NCBI RefSeq assembly: GCF_020595095.1
Contig: NZ_JAJDOP010000009.1
Location: forward strand, 62,001-126,000
Length of the DNA stretch: 64,000 nucleotides
Direction: 5' to 3'
DNA from: Microvirga rosea
GTDB lineage: Bacteria > Pseudomonadota > Alphaproteobacteria > Rhizobiales > Beijerinckiaceae
Under the pieces are notes generated by a model. That model made no database searches, had not been told where the DNA came from, and saw only the letters and a list, made by a program, of their open reading frames with translations. Below are positions 61,439-64,000 of the stretch, piece after piece. The translations under genes and the position numbers were made by a program. Every line of letters starts with the position of its first letter. The stretch's first letter is position 1.

Positions 61439-63514
61439 ATGCCCCGCACGCACGCAATTGAGGACTACCGTAACTTCGGCATCATGGCCCACATCGATGC
61501 CGGCAAGACGACGACGACCGAGCGTATTCTTTATTACACCGGCAAGTCGCACAAGATCGGTGAAGTCCATGAAGGCGCTGCCACCATGGATTGGATGGAG
61601 CAGGAGCAGGAGCGTGGCATCACGATCACGTCCGCTGCCACCACCTGCTTCTGGAATGGCAAGCGCCTGAACATCATCGACACTCCCGGCCACGTGGACT
61701 TCACCATCGAGGTGGAACGTTCGCTGCGCGTGCTCGACGGTGCCGTTTGCGTTCTCGACGGCAACCAGGGCGTCGAGCCTCAGACCGAGACCGTTTGGCG
61801 CCAGGCCGACAAGTATGACGTTCCTCGCGTCGTGTTCGTCAACAAGATGGACAAGACCGGCGCGAACTTCTTCAACTGCGTCGACGACATCGTGAAGCGC
61901 GTTGCCGGCAAGCCGGTTTGCCTTCAGCTGCCGATCGGTGCCGAAAGCAACTTCCAGGGCGTCATCGACCTGATCAAGATGAAGGCTCTCATCTGGTCCG
62001 GCGAGTCGCTGGGTGCGAAGTTCGACGAAGTCGAGATCCCGGCCGATCTTCAGGATCAGGCGCAGGAATATCGCGGGAAGCTCATCGAGGCTGCGGTCGA
62101 GATGGACGACGACGCAATGGTCGCCTATCTCGAAGGCCAGGAGCCCGACGAGGCGACCCTCCGCCGTCTGGTTCGCACCGCCGTGCAGCGCCGCGCCTTC
62201 CATCCGGTGCTCTGCGGTTCCGCGTTCAAGAACAAGGGCGTTCAGCCCCTCCTCGACGCGGTCGTCGATTTCCTGCCGTCTCCGGCCGATCGTGAAGCGA
62301 TCAAGGGAATCGATTTCAAGACCGAGGAAGAGACGATCCGTCGTCCGACCGACGAAGAAGCGTTCTCCATGCTCGCGTTCAAGATCATGGACGACCCCTT
62401 CGTAGGCACGATCACCTTCTGCCGCGTGTATTCGGGCAAGGTTTCCGCTGGTGAAACGCTACTGAACTCGACGCGCGACAAGAAGGAGCGTGTTGGCCGT
62501 ATGCTTCTGATGCATGCGAACAATCGCGAAGACATCAAGGAGGCCTATGCGGGCGACATCGTCGCTCTCGCAGGTCTCAAGGACACGCGGACGGGCGACA
62601 CGCTCTGCGATCCCAGCAAGGCTGTGATCCTGGAGAAGATGGAGTTCCCCGAGCCGGTCATCGAGATCGCCATCGAGCCGAAGTCGAAGGGCGATCAGGA
62701 GAAGTTGGGTCTCGCTCTCGCGAAGCTCGCTGCCGAGGATCCGTCCTTCCGTGTCTCGACGGACCAGGAGTCCGGCCAGACCATCCTGAAGGGCATGGGC
62801 GAGCTGCATCTCGACATTAAGGTCGACATTCTCCGTCGTACCTACAAGGTCGATGCCAACGTGGGCGCTCCTCAGGTCGCCTACCGAGAGACGATCACGA
62901 AGAAGGCCGAGATCGACTACACCCACAAGAAGCAGACCGGCGGTACCGGCCAGTTCGCTCGCGTGAAGCTGGTTGTTCAGCCGAACGAGCAGGGTGCTGG
63001 TTTCTCCTTCGAATCGAAGATCGTCGGCGGTGCGGTTCCGAAGGAATACATCCCGGGCGTTGAAAAGGGCCTTCAGTCGGTCGTGGGCGCTGGCGTCATC
63101 GCCGGCTTCCCGGTGGTCGACCTCAAGGTCGAGCTCATCGACGGCGCCTTCCACGAGGTCGACTCGTCGGCACTGGCCTTCGAAATCGCCTCTCGTGCAG
63201 CGCTTCGTGAAGCCCTCCAGAAGGGTGGATCGGTTCTGCTCGAGCCGGTGATGAAGGTCGAGGTGACGACGCCGGAAGATTACACGGGTTCGGTGATCGG
63301 TGACCTCAACTCCCGTCGTGGCCAGATCCAGGGTCAGGACATGCGCGGCAATGCCGTGGTCATCAATGCGATGGTCCCGCTCGCCAACATGTTCGGTTAC
63401 GTCAACACCCTGCGCGGCATGAGTCAGGGCCGGGCGAGCTATACGATGCAGTTCGACCACTATGAACAGGTGCCGTCGAACGTGGCTGCCGAGGTTCAGG
63501 CGAAATACGCCTGA
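61439..63514 (+). CDS. fusA: Elongation factor G
   Basis: Translocation GTPase of 691 residues. The P-loop [19 protein letters not shown] and [21 protein letters not shown] and [10 protein letters not shown] are the GTPase motifs; domains III-V follow. The start lies 25 bases after rpsG. The tuf copy at 63560 follows it. Confidence 0.98.
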   Translation: MPRTHAIEDYRNFGIMAHIDAGKTTTTERILYYTGKSHKIGEVHEGAATMDWMEQEQERGITITSAATTCFWNGKRLNIIDTPGHVDFTIEVERSLRVLDGAVCVLDGNQGVEPQTETVWRQADKYDVPRVVFVNKMDKTGANFFNCVDDIVKRVAGKPVCLQLPIGAESNFQGVIDLIKMKALIWSGESLGAKFDEVEIPADLQDQAQEYRGKLIEAAVEMDDDAMVAYLEGQEPDEATLRRLVRTAVQRRAFHPVLCGSAFKNKGVQPLLDAVVDFLPSPADREAIKGIDFKTEEETIRRPTDEEAFSMLAFKIMDDPFVGTITFCRVYSGKVSAGETLLNSTRDKKERVGRMLLMHANNREDIKEAYAGDIVALAGLKDTRTGDTLCDPSKAVILEKMEFPEPVIEIAIEPKSKGDQEKLGLALAKLAAEDPSFRVSTDQESGQTILKGMGELHLDIKVDILRRTYKVDANVGAPQVAYRETITKKAEIDYTHKKQTGGTGQFARVKLVVQPNEQGAGFSFESKIVGGAVPKEYIPGVEKGLQSVVGAGVIAGFPVVDLKVELIDGAFHEVDSSALAFEIASRAALREALQKGGSVLLEPVMKVEVTTPEDYTGSVIGDLNSRRGQIQGQDMRGNAVVINAMVPLANMFGYVNTLRGMSQGRASYTMQFDHYEQVPSNVAAEVQAKYA

Positions 63515-63559
63515 ACCCACTGAACAAAGAACTCATTGATTTAAGGAACGGGTGCCACG

Positions 63560-64000
<441 letters not shown>

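Overview
This window is a gene-dense, GC-rich chromosomal stretch from an alphaproteobacterium of the order Hyphomicrobiales (Rhizobiales). Methylobacteriaceae (Microvirga-like) is my best guess. The guess rests on the family mix: an Omp2-type porin with paired N-terminal cysteines, DUF3126, an NdufS6-like CHCC zinc-finger protein, a LapG-like cysteine peptidase, a membrane-anchored TolB/TPR protein, and palindromic repeats of a kind common in this order. The genus is inference; no database search was possible.

Layout. 1-11067: housekeeping and small accessory genes: partial map, an FkbM-type methyltransferase, sfsA, a cinA-like/gpt/acyl-ACP-synthetase run, a small Cys-rich secreted protein followed by a porin, a Thr-rich secreted protein, a GNAT enzyme, a lower-GC patch with a DUF6680-like membrane gene and a possible small RNA, tRNA-Leu, and a translationally coupled zinc-finger/FAD-monooxygenase pair. 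11259-24216: cysE, DUF3126, gamma-carbonic anhydrase, LapG-like peptidase, rhomboid, CBS protein, patatin, MFS, hisI-folE, NifU-like scaffold, yidD and thrS. 24299-35369: CBS-BON fusion, envelope proteins, nitroreductase/flavin reductase, a MaoC-CitE pair, nadK, cutA, a metallo-beta-lactamase-fold protein and a TrmH-type methyltransferase. 35497-41350: an envelope-related cluster with a membrane-anchored TolB/TPR protein, a DUF1254 protein, a second Cys-rich secreted paralogue and an outer-membrane barrel. 41751-45441: tRNA-Thr, an MHS transporter, rlmB, tRNA-Tyr and tRNA-Gly.

45533-64000 is the core gene-expression block: lipoprotein, tuf, tRNA-Trp, secE-nusG, rplK-rplA, rplJ-rplL, rpoB-rpoC, then the str operon rpsL-rpsG-fusA and a second tuf cut by the window edge. 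Gene order matches the classical bacterial arrangement. What stands out is in the spacers: an L10-type leader before rplJ, a perfect 15-bp hairpin just before rpoB, a REP-like palindrome between rpoB and rpoC, and a terminator-like hairpin in the rpsL leader.

No CRISPR array, insertion sequence, transposase, integrase or rRNA gene was seen. The most interesting leads are the paired Cys-rich secreted proteins that each precede an outer-membrane barrel gene, the TolB/TPR-DUF1254 locus with its flanking 9-mers, the candidate minus-strand small RNA beside the DUF6680-like gene, and the secondary structures in the ribosomal/RNA-polymerase operon spacers. None of these is proven as a new system; they are hypotheses from reading the sequence.
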